From Takakia lepidozioides (lineage: Eukaryota > Streptophyta > Takakiopsida > Takakiales > Takakiaceae): 64,000 nt of DNA. Below, in pieces: positions 23,694 to 36,071 of this stretch. The position numbers were made by a program, and so were the translations under genes. Below the pieces are notes generated by a model. That model did no database searches. It was not told where the DNA came from and was given only the letters and a program-made list of their open reading frames with translations. The DNA is taken from positions 22,010,001 through 22,074,000 of the forward strand of contig CM060733.1 of the NCBI GenBank assembly GCA_030704615.1. The letters run 5' to 3'. Position 1 is the first letter of the stretch. Every line of letters starts with the position of its first letter.

Positions 23694-24187
23694 TGTCGCG
23701 CACCTCACTTCGGTAAGCTCCCCTTCAAGTCATAGTTACTCGCTTTGATGCGCGCGCCTAACTCCCGACCTAGCCGCCGGGCCAACTCGAAGCTTCGGCT
23801 GCTCACCAGAACATAACGGTCCCCCTTTCTTCCCCCAACAGACCCTCCACCAATTTGGGCCTAGTGGAAACTCCCTTTGGTAGATGGCAGTCCGGAATAG
23901 CTCCCCACTCCTTGGTCGCTTTCCAGCTCGCTCGCTTATTCACTAGTTTTTGGTCACCAATGCGCTTGCACCGTTCTCGGGGTTACTACTCCCTATATAT
24001 ACTTCTGTGACTGTCCGCGGGGGTTTCACAAACAACCATGTCATTTTATGGCGAACCACCACGAAGACCCTCGATTCCCGGTGATGAGTCACGGTGAGTC
24101 TTGGCCCACCCACCACGGCAAGACTCCCCACGACTCACACCACAAGGTCTCCGTCCCATGGTGAGTCCTGTGCCACCCCCACTAAGT
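23694..24187 (-). mobile_element. Truncated LTR of the chromovirus family (antisense)
   Basis: It begins TGTCGCGCACCTCACTTCGG, the reverse complement of the 3' end of the LTRs at 34114 and 41092. It is collinear for about 490 bases and then ends abruptly at CACTAAGT, where the full 727-bp LTR continues. No target duplication can be scored because the other end is missing. Confidence 0.9.
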
Positions 24188-24269
24188 ACTGCAAGTAAAA
24201 AAATATTAAAACATTATTTTAATGGGATGTGTCAGGGAAAAAAACAAAAAAAAAACATTATAATATTCA

Positions 24270-24665
24270 TTGTTTGAAGTCGAAATTGTAGTTTTGAGAG
24301 CCGTACTCATGATATTTCGTCTCCCGCTCAATGGCGCCGAATTTCGCGGTAATAGGTTCCGCAAGCAGAAAAATCGGCGATGTATTGTGCGGTAATAGGT
24401 GTCTCCGACGAAAAATGGTACCGAATTTCGCGGTTATAGGTCCCAACTTCATTGAAGTGTAAGCCCAAAATTTGGAAATGTGGCGCCGAATTTTGGTACA
24501 TGGTGCCGGACATTGCACAAATGTTGGGCAGTTCTGGGCCATGTAACTGGAAATTCGGCACCATTTTTCCAGACATCGTTTCCAGACAATGTTAGGACTT
24601 AACCAGTTTTCGGCCCAAGAAAGGGAAATTCGGTGCCATTTTTCCAGAAATGGCCCCCTCAACTA
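24270..24665. repeat. Palindromic repeat array (GGCGCC/GGCACC core)
   Basis: Repeated segments contain AATTTCG, GGCGCC and CATTTTTCC motifs in both orientations (for example near 24330, 24400, 24480 and 24560-24650). They resemble the palindromic units at 28.8-30.4 and 41.8-42.6 kb in core but differ in the linking sequence. It lies just 3' of the transposase gene on its strand. Confidence 0.7.
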
Positions 24666-24921
24666 CAACTGTTGGAACTCAGTTTTCTGGAAGATTTGCA
24701 AATTTTTCCTGACGCCGTCTTTGTATTGATTCTGTTTCGACATTGAATTGCCACTGGATGTCAACGGATATCCAGCAGTCCCTAGTGTTTAAAAGACATC
24801 ACTTTAATATTGTCTGTCTCATTCCAGGAGTTTTGGGGTGCAATTTGTTACACTGCAAAACAAAGTCTAATGCATCAAAATGCAATTGCAAATATCCATA
24901 TGGTGGATTCCCTTTTCCCCA

Positions 24922-27900
24922 TCAATGAAATCTGGAATCCCGGTGGAGGAGTTTGTGCAGCTCGTTCACGCTCAACGTTGGTGCATGAATAAAGTCATCA
25001 ATAGTCAAGTTCATCCTCAACCTCTTCAAGTAAATGTAATACAGATGCTTGCACGGATAATACTTTGACCCATTCTTTGCTTCCATCAACGAGAAGTCCG
25101 TACAATTGCAAGTCGGCTCCACTCCAATCGTAATTGTGTATACGTCGTCGCGTACAGCTGAGCCGACCGTTGCCATCCGATAAACACGCCCAAGGCCGGG
25201 TGGGGGTACGTCCATGGAGCTCTGAATAGTGCAAGCCATCCCAAGAGCATTGGCAATCCGAGTCTCATTCAACTTGTTGGGAGGGTGTCGTTTCTTCCGG
25301 GTCTGAGGAACTGGAAACGAGTGGGCCGGGACGTCTGTGCGTTGCACCATTCGAAATCCTGCTGTAGAAAGAGCATCCGCCTCATTCTGAGAGAGGTTGC
25401 AATCCGGTGCAACAGGCCAGACGCCCGGAGGCTCCGGCATTCCTAAATCCCGTACTTGGGCTTGCCAAATACACAGGTCATTATGTCGTGCCTACACAAC
25501 CAAAACGTCTGCGTTGTGGCGTGAGAGAATGTGGGAGTCAAAAATATGCCGCTGAAACAAGGTGCAGGTACAGCACCGTGTGGGTTCCTCCGAATCATCT
25601 CACCACAACGTGCTCTCGTATCCACCCGGATGGCGCAACACTTCCCTCGAAATGCCGGCAATGTCCTTGCAATTCTCCATTGTGACTCCGACACTCTTGT
25701 CTCCACAATGGGTATGTTGTACTGCGTTACTATAGATGGCTCGCTATGTTCCTCGGGCACATGCCCTGTAAAAGGAGATGGCGATCTTGAACGTGCAGGA
25801 CTTGCGATGCTCCACGAGACCTCCTCGGGCAATATCACGGGAGCGTGCGAATATTCTTGTCAGCTCGCCATGAATCCTCTTCTCCGTCAGGTGCCTCATC
25901 AAGTCTTTGTCTCACTGGACGGGTGTGAACATCTCCTTCCAAGTGTTGGCCTCTTCGAAGCAATGGCGTGTCCCGAAGGCCCTCTCGCAAGGCTGCCGCC
26001 CACTTGCGAGGATTCTTCGATCTGGAGGCAGTCCGCATTAGTATTTCCTGCCTGTCCGGCCCCAAGCACCACTGTTTCCTTTTCAGGAACTCGTTGTACC
26101 TGCATTGCTGCATAATTGACCTGACAATGTCCTCCGTTGTGGCAGTAAGGATGTCCACCAGATGCGCCGCATAGGAGGCACGCTAGGAAGAATGTACTGA
26201 TTCGGCCATGTTTGTTGTCGGCATGTCGGTGTTGGAGTCTAGACCCATTTCCTTGCACATGCACATGTTGAGGTTACAAGCAAGTTACAAATAACGAGTA
26301 GCATAATATTCAACGGGACGCGAATTCGTCCAACTCACCTCCCGCATATAGTCGCCGAACTGGAGGAAACGATAATGCCACCATGCTAGCCAACTGACCA
26401 TTGCTCCCTCGTCTGGTTTCTTTACAGCACCTGACGTTGTCCACCAAGCCCGTATACATGCAAATTGTGTCTATGCATCGTCCAAGGTAGGAGCACGCTT
26501 CCACGCAAGACACATGGAACGGTGCTCTTCTCTGAAATTTGGCGCCACGAGCCGGGTTGTGTATTGCGACAAGCTCTGCAGAAAATGGAACCCACAAGAT
26601 CTCTCCTTGCCTTCCATCAGAACATTGGGGTCTTCCCCGTACACCCTTCGGACGGCAACCCAATTTGCTTGTGCGTTGTCCGCCATGAAACCATGGAAAT
26701 TGGGAGGGGGCAATCTCGCCCTGGCCATCTGTTTGTTTATTCCCTGCCAAAGAAGCATCTCCGATTGTGTGTCCTCTTCTTTCATCTCACAAATAACAAT
26801 GGTCATTAGCATCCTGCAGTGGGTGTCGTAGACATGTGCAGCCATTGTCACCCACTGGTGATTTGTAATTTGCTTGATATGGTCGAACATGACCCAACTG
26901 TTTGATAAGTCCCCACTCGTGATCCGGTCGACCAGTTCGACGCCGTTGCCAGGCCCACACGTGGACATTTTTAATACGAAACAACGATCTGCCTCAGTCC
27001 ATTGTCCAGGAAACCTACTTCCATGAATGTAGTCATATCCACATCGTCGTTTCACCTCAAGAATGGAGTGCATATCCGAGCCACGCCCAATTTTCTATTT
27101 AGAGGAGACAATGTGGTTTCGGACATTCGGTGAACAGACGTGGGACACTGACTCCAGCAATGCCTCCATTTCCTTCTCATTGAGAGGAACTCTGTCGGAG
27201 CCGTCTTCCGACATAAGTCTGGCCAATGCCATCTTATGGGCGGCCTGCAGCTGTATCTGTTTGGGTTTGGCACCAGGTCTCAACCTAACCTCCTCCTGAA
27301 CAAGCTGCTCTGCCTCGTGGGCAACCTCCCACGAGTTCCTCCTCGCCAATTTGTGACAATGGGAACCAACGTGTATGCAAGCTCGTGTGAGGTTAGGGAA
27401 ACGGTGCAACACATAGAACTGCTTGATGTTACAAACAGACAAGCAATGTGGAGGTGCTTTGCAATGCGCACACTTAAATGTGGAATCTGGAACCTTCTCC
27501 TGAGCTCAAAATGGTTGATGAGCTGTGCCTGTCCAATCCGTCTCGTTCCTGTAACCTCTGGATTTAAAGTGGAAGCAAGTTGGGGAGAAACACCGCAACG
27601 CGCCCGCACAGACAACGTAGCGCACCCGCACACCATCGAGCATCTTCATGCTGGTGGTTTTGGTGACGCACCAAGGATGACCGTCATGTTTCCTATCCAT
27701 ATCTGTCAACATTCCGGACGCCCTCGAATAGTCCGTTCGAGGAGGGAACTCAAAGAACATATTACCGTCGACATCTGCGGGTATCGGATTTAATTGCAAA
27801 CTTGCTATAGTCCAGCCCAGCCAGCTCCGAGCAGTGTCCCTCCATGTGAAGCCCTCGCAAAATTTCAAGAATGGATCGAATTGCTGTATTCGTGCTGGGA

Positions 27901-28434
27901 ATATGACTCCCTCGTCCGCTGATGTCCATTGAGGACTTGCCTGATCTCCAGGATGATCTCGGAACTTCCATGACCTCGTCGGAGTTGGACAGGTTGTGAA
28001 CAACCCGGTTCTCGCTCATCTTCAGTGATGGGTTCTGCTCTAGATTTACTTCGTTGCGGACTTCTCTCTTTGAGGTACCCACTCTTTGATTCGCGGATTG
28101 TTTTGTGGAAGGCGCCTTGATAGAAGGCGCATTTGGCGGGCAAATGAAGTCCCCAACAGCCCTGTATATGACGTTGTCCGATGGTGGAACTTGCCATTCC
28201 CTGCCGTCGCCGAAATCATCGTGGAGCACAACAATACTTTCGACTACAACTCCGTTTGAATCCTTTCTTTCCTCCTCCAAAAATACTGACCCCGGTTTTC
28301 AGGTGGTATCGAACGCAGAGATATTTCTCCATCACCCGGTAGATCTCCCCTCTGCACGGAAATGTAGCTCTATGCTCGTGAGGAGGGCAGTACAATATAG
28401 CGCTCGGGTTTTCTGCCATGGGAGTTGTGCACAC
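24922..28434 (-). pseudogene. MULE-like transposase with SWIM zinc finger, frame-broken
   Basis: Read from 28434 downward. An N-terminal part includes REWQVPPSDNVIY. A Cys-rich segment follows (CAHCKAPPHCLSVC, about 27490-27420). Next is an RNase-H-like transposase region at 27073-26471, with a strand-rich middle and NFHGFMADNAQANWVAV followed by CGFHFLQSL, the usual MULE pattern of acidic residue and CxFHF. An NMAESVHSS segment comes next. The last segment is a SWIM zinc finger (CNCTDF, then CKHLYYIYL) at about 25100-25020. Several frame changes (near 28270, 27990, 27500, 27080 and 26470-26260) and stops break it. Some could be introns but most lack good splice sites. It is probably a relic of a cut-and-paste element or a decayed domesticated relative. 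Confidence 0.7.
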
Positions 28435-28839
28435 AAGACTGCCAGGACGGCGTTCGAATAAGCGCCCTGGGAGAAGGGGGGATGCAGCAAGGAGAAGGAA
28501 TGCAGGGCCGATTTTTGGAAGCGACGAAGCCTATTCACGAATCCGGGGAGCCCACTCTCCCGAAAAACCACTGTCAGAGAGTTAATGAACCTTGTCTGCG
28601 GAATGCGGCCCCTGGCCTTTGCGCAATAACTGCCAACGGTATGCAGTCAGAAGGTATATGACCTGTGCAGATGCGCTGGGCAAACCAATCATTACAGCCT
28701 CTGACAAAAAGTGTGGGGGGGCGAGCGTGCAAGCACCTTCCCCATGGACTGAGGGAACTGACAGAGGTGGCATTCCAGTGGGTCTGATTACAAGATTGAA
28801 TGCCAGAACCTCGCTGCCAATCATCAACATACAACAGCG

Positions 28840-29910
28840 GCGCCGAATTTGCATCCGAGGCCGGTCGGACAAAGTTGTCTCGGGGGTGAGTCAGTCACCT
28901 GGCCGACAGAGAACATTAAACGGCGCTGAATTTCCATCCGAGGCCCGTTGGATGAAGTCGTCTCGGGGGGAGAGGCCGACACCTGGCCGACTGAGATCAT
29001 CCCCCGGATGGAAACTCGGCGCCGTTTTTCCATCCGAGCCGGCCGGATGAAGTCGTCTCGGGGGGAGAGGCCGACACCTGGCCGATAGAGAACATCCCCC
29101 GGATGGAAATTCGGCGCCGAATTTCCATCCGAGGCCCGTTGGATAAAGTCGTCTCGAGGGGAGAGGCCGACACCTGGCCGACTGAGATCATCCCCCAGAT
29201 GGAAATTCGGCGTTGTTTTTCCATCCCAGCTGGCAGGATGAAGTCGTCTCGGGGGGAGAGGCCGACACCTGGCCGACAGAGAGCATCCCCCGGATGGAAA
29301 TTCGCCGAATTTCCATCCGAGGCCCGTTGGATGAAGTCGTCTCAGGGGGAGAGGCCGACACCTGGCCGACTGAGATCATCCCCCGGATGGAAATTCGGCG
29401 CCATTTTTCCATCCGAGCCGGCCGGATGAAGTCGTCTCGGGGGGAGAGGCCGACACCTGGCCGACAGAGAACATCCCCCGGATGGAAATTCGGCGCCGAA
29501 TTCCCATCCAAGGCCCGTTGGATGTAGTTGTCTCGGGGGGAGAGGCCGACACCTGGCCGACAGAGAGCATCCCCCGGATGGAAATTCGGCGCCGAATTTC
29601 CATCCGAGGCCCGTTGGATGAAGTCGTCTCGGCGGGAGAGGCTGACACATGGCCGCCAGAGGACATCCCCCGGATGGAAAAACGGCGCCAAATTTCCATC
29701 CGAGGCCCGTTGGATGAAGTCGTCTCGGGGGGAGAGGCCGACACCTGGCCGACTGAGATCATCCCCCGGATGGAAATTCAGCGCCATTTTTCCATCCGAG
29801 CCGGCCGGATGAAGTCGTCTCGGGGGGAGAGGCCGACACCTGGCCGACATAGAACATCCCCCGGATGGAAATTCGGCGCCGAATTTCCATCCGAGGCCCG
29901 TTGAATGAAG
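28840..29910. repeat. Palindromic tandem array, ~96-bp unit, about 11 copies
   Basis: Each unit holds GGATGGAAATTCGGCGCC, a palindromic GGCGCC centre and TTTCCATCC, then GATGAAGTCGTCTCGGGGGG and GAGAGGCCGACACCTGGCCG. Unit centres recur about every 96 bases (near 29108, 29205, 29388, 29485, 29581, 29678, 29773 and 29870). Two subtypes, with GAGGCCCGTTGG or GAGCCGGCCGG after the palindrome, alternate for the first six units. Each unit can form a hairpin of 15-20 bp arms. It lies between the divergent transposase and methyltransferase-like genes. Confidence 0.92.
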
Positions 29911-30084
29911 CCCGTATCGGCACTTCTTCAAGATTTTTTAGTCGTTGCATCAAGATTTTTCATGTTTTTTTTGTCTGGTTACACACTAAACTTGGAGTTT
30001 TTTGCCTACAGGCCACATTTGGCACGTTATTCCCACCATTCTCGTCCGCTAAAGACAAATTTGTTGCTGGTTTGCCATCGATGA

Positions 30085-30400
30085 GGTGGACCGAATCACC
30101 TGTAGGATGGAAATCCGGCGCCGGTTTCCCATCCAGCTTCTCTCCGTGTTACCTGTGGGATGGAAATTCGGCGCCGGATTTCCATCTGGCCGAGCTCCAA
30201 ATTACCTCTGGTATGGAAATTCGGCACCGGATTTCCATCCGGCCGCACTCCGAATTACCTGCAGGATGGAAATGCGGCGCCGGATTTCCATCCGGTGTCT
30301 CCTGGATAAAAACGGCTCGGGCGGAGGGATGGCCTCGTTGCGTCATTCTTCATCCGCTGGATGGGAATTCGTCGCCGATTTTTTCCATCCAGCGGGCGAT
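30085..30400. repeat. Diverged palindromic repeats of the same core
   Basis: About five units keep the GGATGGAAATTCGGCGCCGG type palindrome but have shorter spacers (about 60-70 bases) and lack the GGGGGAGAGGCCGAC block in all but the last unit. They look like an older or separately expanded part of the array. Confidence 0.8.
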
Positions 30401-31420
30401 TGACGAAGTCTCGGGGGGAGGGTGGGCGCCTGTGACCGACCTCCATACCTACAACATTTAATGGCGCAGTTGGGCATTAAATGTCCTCCGCCGTCGGTTT
30501 TGAACCGGGCTGGCGACACAGGGATTCCGCGCTTGCTTCCCGGATATGCCTTGGAAACCTGATGCTAAACTTGGATGAACTTCTATTCGAGGCATGTACG
30601 CACACATACTGCGAGATTTTTTTTCTTTTGCTGGGACTTATGCCGCGTGGAGAAGGGCGTGGCTCTCCTGAGAGAAACCCAACATCCAGACCGCGGTGGA
30701 AGCTGAAGGCTTTGTACTACGGGCGACGTCCAACCTCTCGTATGGCCAAACTTATGCTCCAGCAGGAAATTCCATTGTCTTGCTCACAACCCGCTCCAAC
30801 TGAAGCCGAGCACTCTCAGGTTCCGCCCCTTCCTCTTTCGGTTTTCTTCGTTTTTTTGTTTGTTTTCGCATCTTCTGCCTAGCAGCCCTGGAAGCGCATG
30901 GTTGCATCGCAAAAGCACGAGTTGTTGAATGATCAAGGTCAAAGTGTTTAGAAAGGAGCCAAGTCGTTGCTGCATTAAGATTTGCAACAGGGTGCACACC
31001 TCGCTGTAGATAACAAGTTGCATCTCGGAATTAAGAAAATCCATGATGAGCTGAGAAGATTGTCTGAGCAGATGAAGTGCCTTCAAAACATTTCACCCTG
31101 TTTTCCCGTCTCATGGAATTCGTGTTTCATGTTGATTTCTGCAAGTTACTGGTTTAGTGAACCTTAGATAGTTTGCAATGCGTGTGCATGTCATTCATAG
31201 GCATTGCTTGGATTTGTTTTTCATTGTTGTTCCATGCCACTCCATACTTGGTTTTGTTTTGTTTTCATTGTTGTTCCACGATTGTTGCGATGGTGGTTGC
31301 GCTGCTCGTTGCGATGGTGGTTTTCATTCCAATGTTGGTTCTCACGATTTTTGGGGATGACAGAGTGACGACGAGCCCGACACGCTGGTGGTATCATCGA
31401 CAGCTCCAACTGTTTGAGTA

Positions 31421-33388
31421 GTGACTCCAAAAGCCGTTACTCATCGCATGTTTGGATCGCCCAACTTGGGATGGGAGGGCAAACTAAAACCTTTTGTTGG
31501 TGGACGGGAGGACCTGCAGCGAGAGTACGACAGAATAGGCATTGGGGAGGTTGGTGCAAGCGGCATGGCAGGTGAAGGGCGTTGGATGAGGACAGCAGAT
31601 CCGGCAATGGAGGATGTTGATGCACATGCAGTAGGGCCAGCCCACGCAAAGAAGAAGAAGAAAGCGAAGCACATGCAATCCCCGGCGAGAGAGCCGTCAC
31701 GGGCTGTGGAGGGGGGAGTGAGCAGGGCGCGCGAGGGTGTCAGTTCGCCTCAATCAAAGGTGGTCGTCCTGGAGGCCTCCCCTGCTGCTACCCCTAGTAA
31801 GAAACAGAAGGCCCGTGAGAGGGCAAAAGAGAGGGCAAAAGAACAGGCGAGACAAAAGGCTAGCCATGAGGCAAGAGAAAAGGCCACTGAAGAGGCTAGG
31901 GGTGTCGAAATGACAGATGCCCATGTAAGCGAGGGACCCACAGAGACGGTGGATCCCTCCAAGACACCACAAAGAGGCAGTAACACACAGGTTACACCAT
32001 CGCGGGCAGGAGTAGCCCCCGCAATTACCCATACGGTGGAGACTGGAGGAGGTGAAAGAACACCACAAAGAGCACGGATTGTGCAAGTTTGAGGTGAAGC
32101 CGGGGAGAGGGCAGTAGAGACGGAGAGAGTGCTCCAGGTGCTTCCGCCGGAGGATGACCATGTTGAGGACGACAAGAGGGAGCTTTATGACCAGGATGAC
32201 ATCCTCCCGGACATCCCTAGGCCCCAAACCTGCATCATACAGGCCCGATTTGGCGGTCCGGGTGGGCTATTGGAGAACCCCCCTGCAACAGACGTCATGT
32301 CGGAGGCGGATATGAAGTTGGCCGCTGCCAAGATGTTGGAGGCAACCCACAACAACATTGGCAGGGTCCTGGGGGGCATGGTGTACCCGGCCAAGCTTCG
32401 GATTCCCTTTTGCCGCTAGGTTTCATTGCAGGTGGTGAGACCTGCCCTTCCAGGCGATATCGACAAGCTGAAATTCTCTTTCCGGGAGGGATATCGAATG
32501 GGGTCTGCCGCGTTTTACGTTTCCATGGAGAACGACCACGGAGCTTCTCGTGCCCACACTTCCGATGAGGTGGACAAATGGGGTCCCCATTGGCAAAGGC
32601 GAAATGAGGAATTCGAGAGATTGATTGCTACTGATCCTCTTTTCCAGCACTTGTCCGGAAAGATGTTTACGTGTGGGACGGCAATCATTGCCTCCTGGCA
32701 TGGATGGAGTACATAGCCCAAGCCCACCCCAACGACTTGGATTGGCATTTCGCCGTGGAGTGTGTTGTGCTCAAGGTTACGGGGCCCAAAGATCGTAGTC
32801 TTCTCAAAGCGGCAATGGCAGACATCAACTCGTAAGTTATAATGCTTCTTGCTTTGGAACTTTGAATTTGAAACAGTCATTTCATTGCCAATCGTCATAT
32901 TTGTTGCAAATTCTCATTTTTGTATTGTTTAATGGAAATGTGGCATTGCAAGGTGACTGAGAATGCCTTCATTGCCACCAACTTGTCCCATATGCTCTTC
33001 CGAGTGAAGGATGTCGGGAAGCACGGGGTGCAAGAGTTTGCCAATTCGCTCAGTGCCGACCTCCTGCGCAAGTCGGAGGCAAAGGCAGACAGAACCTGGT
33101 ATAGGCTGAGCATTGACACCATGGTGGACTACATACGGGTAAAGCTCCTCACTGTTTTGTTGAGCTAATCTGTCTCTCCTCCCCCAATAGAAGAAAAAGT
33201 GTGAGCAGGATCTCTAATCTTATGTGCGCATTCTTGACAGACAAAAATTCAGCAGGATTTGGCACATGCGCGGAGGTTCTACATGGAGACAGAGGAGAAG
33301 AAATTAAACGTCCCGACATTGGAATCGTATCTCAAAGTTGCGGAGGCGAAGGCCTGCATCAAGTACAAGTCGCGGATAGTAAAGTACG
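31421..33388 (+). pseudogene. 5' half of the ParB-like/methyltransferase-like gene, interrupted by a retrotransposon
   Basis: The first exon (from about 31421, possibly earlier) encodes a Lys/Ala/Glu-rich low-complexity region, with an in-frame TGA at 32090-32092 inside otherwise continuous reading. The next exon (32432-32831) reads through DIDKLKFSFREGYRMG to a one-base frame change at about 32664-32668. It then resumes as VWDGNHCLLAWMEYI (DGNHC at 32677-32691), which resembles the DGxHR core of ParB/sulfiredoxin-fold proteins with Arg changed to Cys. Exons 32953-33138 and 33241-33388 follow with clean GT-AG borders. The last is cut by the chromovirus insertion. The ParB-like fold would suggest nucleotide or DNA binding, but the function is not demonstrated. 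Confidence 0.65.
33384..33388 (+). repeat. Target-site duplication GTACG, left copy
   Basis: GTACG directly precedes TGTCGCGG of the 5' LTR and recurs at 41093-41097 after the 3' LTR. Confidence 0.92.
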
Positions 33389-34114
33389 TGTCGCGGCCCT
33401 TTGCCTTGAGGGCAGGGGGTCGGGACACAGACGGGGCTGCCCCTGTGGTGGGGGCAGTAGCAGCGATAGGTACGGGGGCTGAGGCACCCTTGAGTGCCCA
33501 AGGCACTCAAGGAGGCGGAGGCGCTCACTAGGCGGAGCCCCGCACACCGGGTTGCGGTGGGGGTGGCTCCACAAGGGGTGGTGGTAGCTTAGCGGGACTT
33601 AGTGGGGGTGGCATAGGACTCACCATGGGGTGGAGACCTCGTGGTGGGAGTCGTGGGGAGTCTTGGGACTCATCACGGCGCAATGGGGCCGTGGTGAGTG
33701 GGCCAAGACTCACCGCGACTCACCACCGGGAGTCGAGGGTCTTCGTGGTGGTTCACCATAAAATGGCATGGTTGTTTGTGAAACCCCCGCGGACAGCTAC
33801 AGAAGTATATATAAGGGGAGTAGTAACCCCGAGAACGGTGCAAGCCCGTTGGTGAACAAGAACTAGTGAGTAAGCGAGCGAGCCGGAAAGTGACCAAAGA
33901 GTGGGGAGCTGTTCCGGACTGCTGATACCAAAGGGAATTGCCACTAGGCCCAAATTGGTGGAGGGTCTTTCGGGAGATCGAAGGGGGACCATTATGTCCC
34001 GGTGAGCAGCCAAAGCTCCAAGTTGGCCCGGCGGCCAGGTTGGGAGTCAGGCGCGCGCATCAAAGCGAGTAACTATGACTTGAAGGGGAGCTTACCGAAG
34101 TGAGGTGTGCGACA
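33389..34114 (+). repeat. 5' LTR
   Basis: It runs from TGTCGCGG to GTGCGACA with 6-bp inverted ends (TGTCGC/GCGACA). The TATATAAGGGGAG near 33807-33819 is a plausible core promoter. Short GACTCACC and GAGTC motifs are repeated inside. Confidence 0.95.
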
Positions 34115-34116
34115 CT

Positions 34117-34128
34117 TGGTATCAGAGC
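34117..34128 (+). other. Primer-binding site (tRNA-Met type)
   Basis: TGGTATCAGAGC lies two bases after the 5' LTR, complementary to the 3' end of initiator tRNA-Met. Confidence 0.9.
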
Positions 34129-34169
34129 TTAGAGTTCAGTACGTGATCATCCTTGGGATCGGCCTCATC

Positions 34170-35339
34170 ATGGGGTCGGGCAAGCCAAAGCGAAAGCGGA
34201 ACGGCCCAAAAGATGATGATCCTGGTGAGCCCGATGGGGGCGATGTGTCACCGAGGCGGCCGTTTGAGGAAGCGATGCATGTTTCTGAAAATGAGGCCGC
34301 TCAAGAGCGGGAGGAATCCAAGGAGTCGGAGCCCGAGGAATCCTTGAGAGCTCCGACAAACCAACAGATGCCTCCCATGTCGGTAGCCTTTTGGAAAGGG
34401 TTGTTGGCGCAGTTTGGCGGGACGTTGAAAGACGTGTTGAAGGCGGCTAATGCCACTTCCACTAAGGCAAAGTTTAAGGTGAAGCCTAAGGAACCCGGCA
34501 CCTTCGAGGGCGTCCGAAATCGGAAGGCACTCAACACCTGGCTTTTGGAGCTAGAGCAGTACTTCCGGGCGGCCAAGTTGAGTGACGAGGATCGGGTGGA
34601 AGTGGCTCCCACCTATTTGAGGGGCTATGCTCAACAATGGTGGCAGAAACGCCTTCACGACCGAGGTCCAAGCCCGGAAACCTTGAACTGGAGTGGGTTC
34701 AAGGAATTGATGAGGAGATAGTTTGTGCCTCTCAACGCGTCCTGGCTTGTCCGGGACAAGATGAGGAATTTGAAGCAAACAAATGACATTCGGGGATATG
34801 TCCAGGCTTTCAATGTGCTGTTGCTCGAAGTCGCGGATATGGCAGAACCAGAAATGGTCTTTGTGGCGGGATTGGCCCCATGGGCCAGGCGGAAGTTGGA
34901 GGAGAAGCCACCTAAGACTTTGAACGAGGCAATTGAGAGGGCTGAATGTTTCTCGGATGTCCCTAGGGGTGAAAGACAAGACCGTACGGAGCTGAACCAC
35001 AAGAAGACCCGGCGGGAAGGTGACTCCTTCCGACCGGAAAAGAAGTGGGATAGGCCACACGGCGACAATGGCACGTGGAAATCAAAGGGAGGGCCTTCAT
35101 ACGTCAAGGCGGCACCTGGTGCTTCGAAAGGAAAAGCGGGTGCAGCCGCTTATGGCGGACAGAAGGCGACCTTTGATGGAGTGTGTTTCAATTGCGGAGA
35201 GCCCGGGCACATGGCCAAGAAGTGCACGAAACCCCGACAATTGAACATGACTTGGGCAACCACGGAGCTGTCAGAAGATACCATCAGTCGCTTGGTGGAA
35301 GCAGTGGTCGCCAGGACTTGCAAGGTAGGCAACTATTCT
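34170..35339 (+). pseudogene. Chromovirus gag with CCHC knuckle, broken
   Basis: The likely start is ATG 34170 (MGSGKPKRKR). It has a charged N-terminus, then a capsid region with TWLLELEQYFRAAK, WWQKRL and ending LMRR before a TAG at 34719-34721. The reading frame is unchanged beyond the stop (FVPLNASWLVRDKMRNL and onward), so a single base change is enough to explain it. A CFNCGEPGHMAKKC zinc knuckle (about 35187-35230) is intact. The protein is interrupted at 35340 by a solo LTR. When that LTR and one duplication are ignored, the frame runs on into the protease. Confidence 0.92.
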
Positions 35340-36066
35340 TGTCGCGCACCTCACTTCGGTAAGCTCCCCTTCAAGTCATAGTTACTCGCTTTGACGCGCG
35401 CGCCTGACTCCCAACCTGGCCGCCGGGCCAACTTGGAGCTTCGGCTGCTCACCGGGACATAACGGTCCCCCTTCGCTCTCCCACTAAACCCTCCACCTAT
35501 TTGGGCCTAGTGGAATTCCCTTTGGTAGATGGCAGTCCGGAACAGCTCCCCACTCTTTGGTCGCTTTCCGGCTCGCTCGCTTACTCACTAGTTTTTGGTC
35601 ACCAACGTGCTTGCACCGTTCTCGGGGTTACTACTCCCTATATATACTTCTGTAGCTGTCCGCGGGGGTTTCATAACCAGCCATGCCATTTTATGGCGAA
35701 CCACCACGAAAACCCTCGACTCCCGGTGATGAGTCGCGGTGAGTCTTGGCCCCACTCACCACGGCCCCTATGGACCGTGATGAGTCCCAAGACTCCCCAC
35801 GACTCCCACCACGAGGTCTCCGCCCCCATGGTGAGTCCTATGCCACCCCCACTAAGTCCCGCTAAACTACCACCACCCCTTGTGGAGCCACCCCTACCGC
35901 AACCCGGTGTGCGGGGCTCCACCTAGTGAGCGCCTCCGCCTCCTTGAGGGCCTTGGGCACTCAAGGGTGCTTCAGCCCCCCATACCTATCGCTGCCGCTG
36001 CCCCCACCACAGGGGCAGCCCCTTATGTGTCCCGACCCCCTGCCCTCAAGGTAAAGGGCCGCGACA
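35340..36066 (-). mobile_element. Solo LTR of the same family nested antisense in gag/protease
   Basis: The 727-bp sequence begins TGTCGCGCACC and ends GGCCGCGACA, the reverse complement of the outer LTRs. ATTCT duplications lie at 35335-35339 and 36067-36071. Gag before it and protease after it are in the same frame, so the LTR sits precisely in a once-continuous ORF. It is what remains of a second full element after recombination between its LTRs. Confidence 0.95.
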
Positions 36067-36071
36067 ATTCT

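Noticed and set aside
28840-29910. CRISPR array or coding tandem repeat
   Set aside because: Repeats are about 96 bp with no distinct spacers, and ORFs in several frames only reflect the repeated sequence lacking stops. This is a eukaryotic satellite-like array.
29188-29931. 247-codon ORF
   Set aside because: It lies wholly within the palindromic tandem array and is repetitive by construction.
33259-33531. ORF running into the 5' LTR as a gene
   Set aside because: The first part is the host exon and the rest is LTR sequence; the same LTR-derived peptide appears at every LTR copy.
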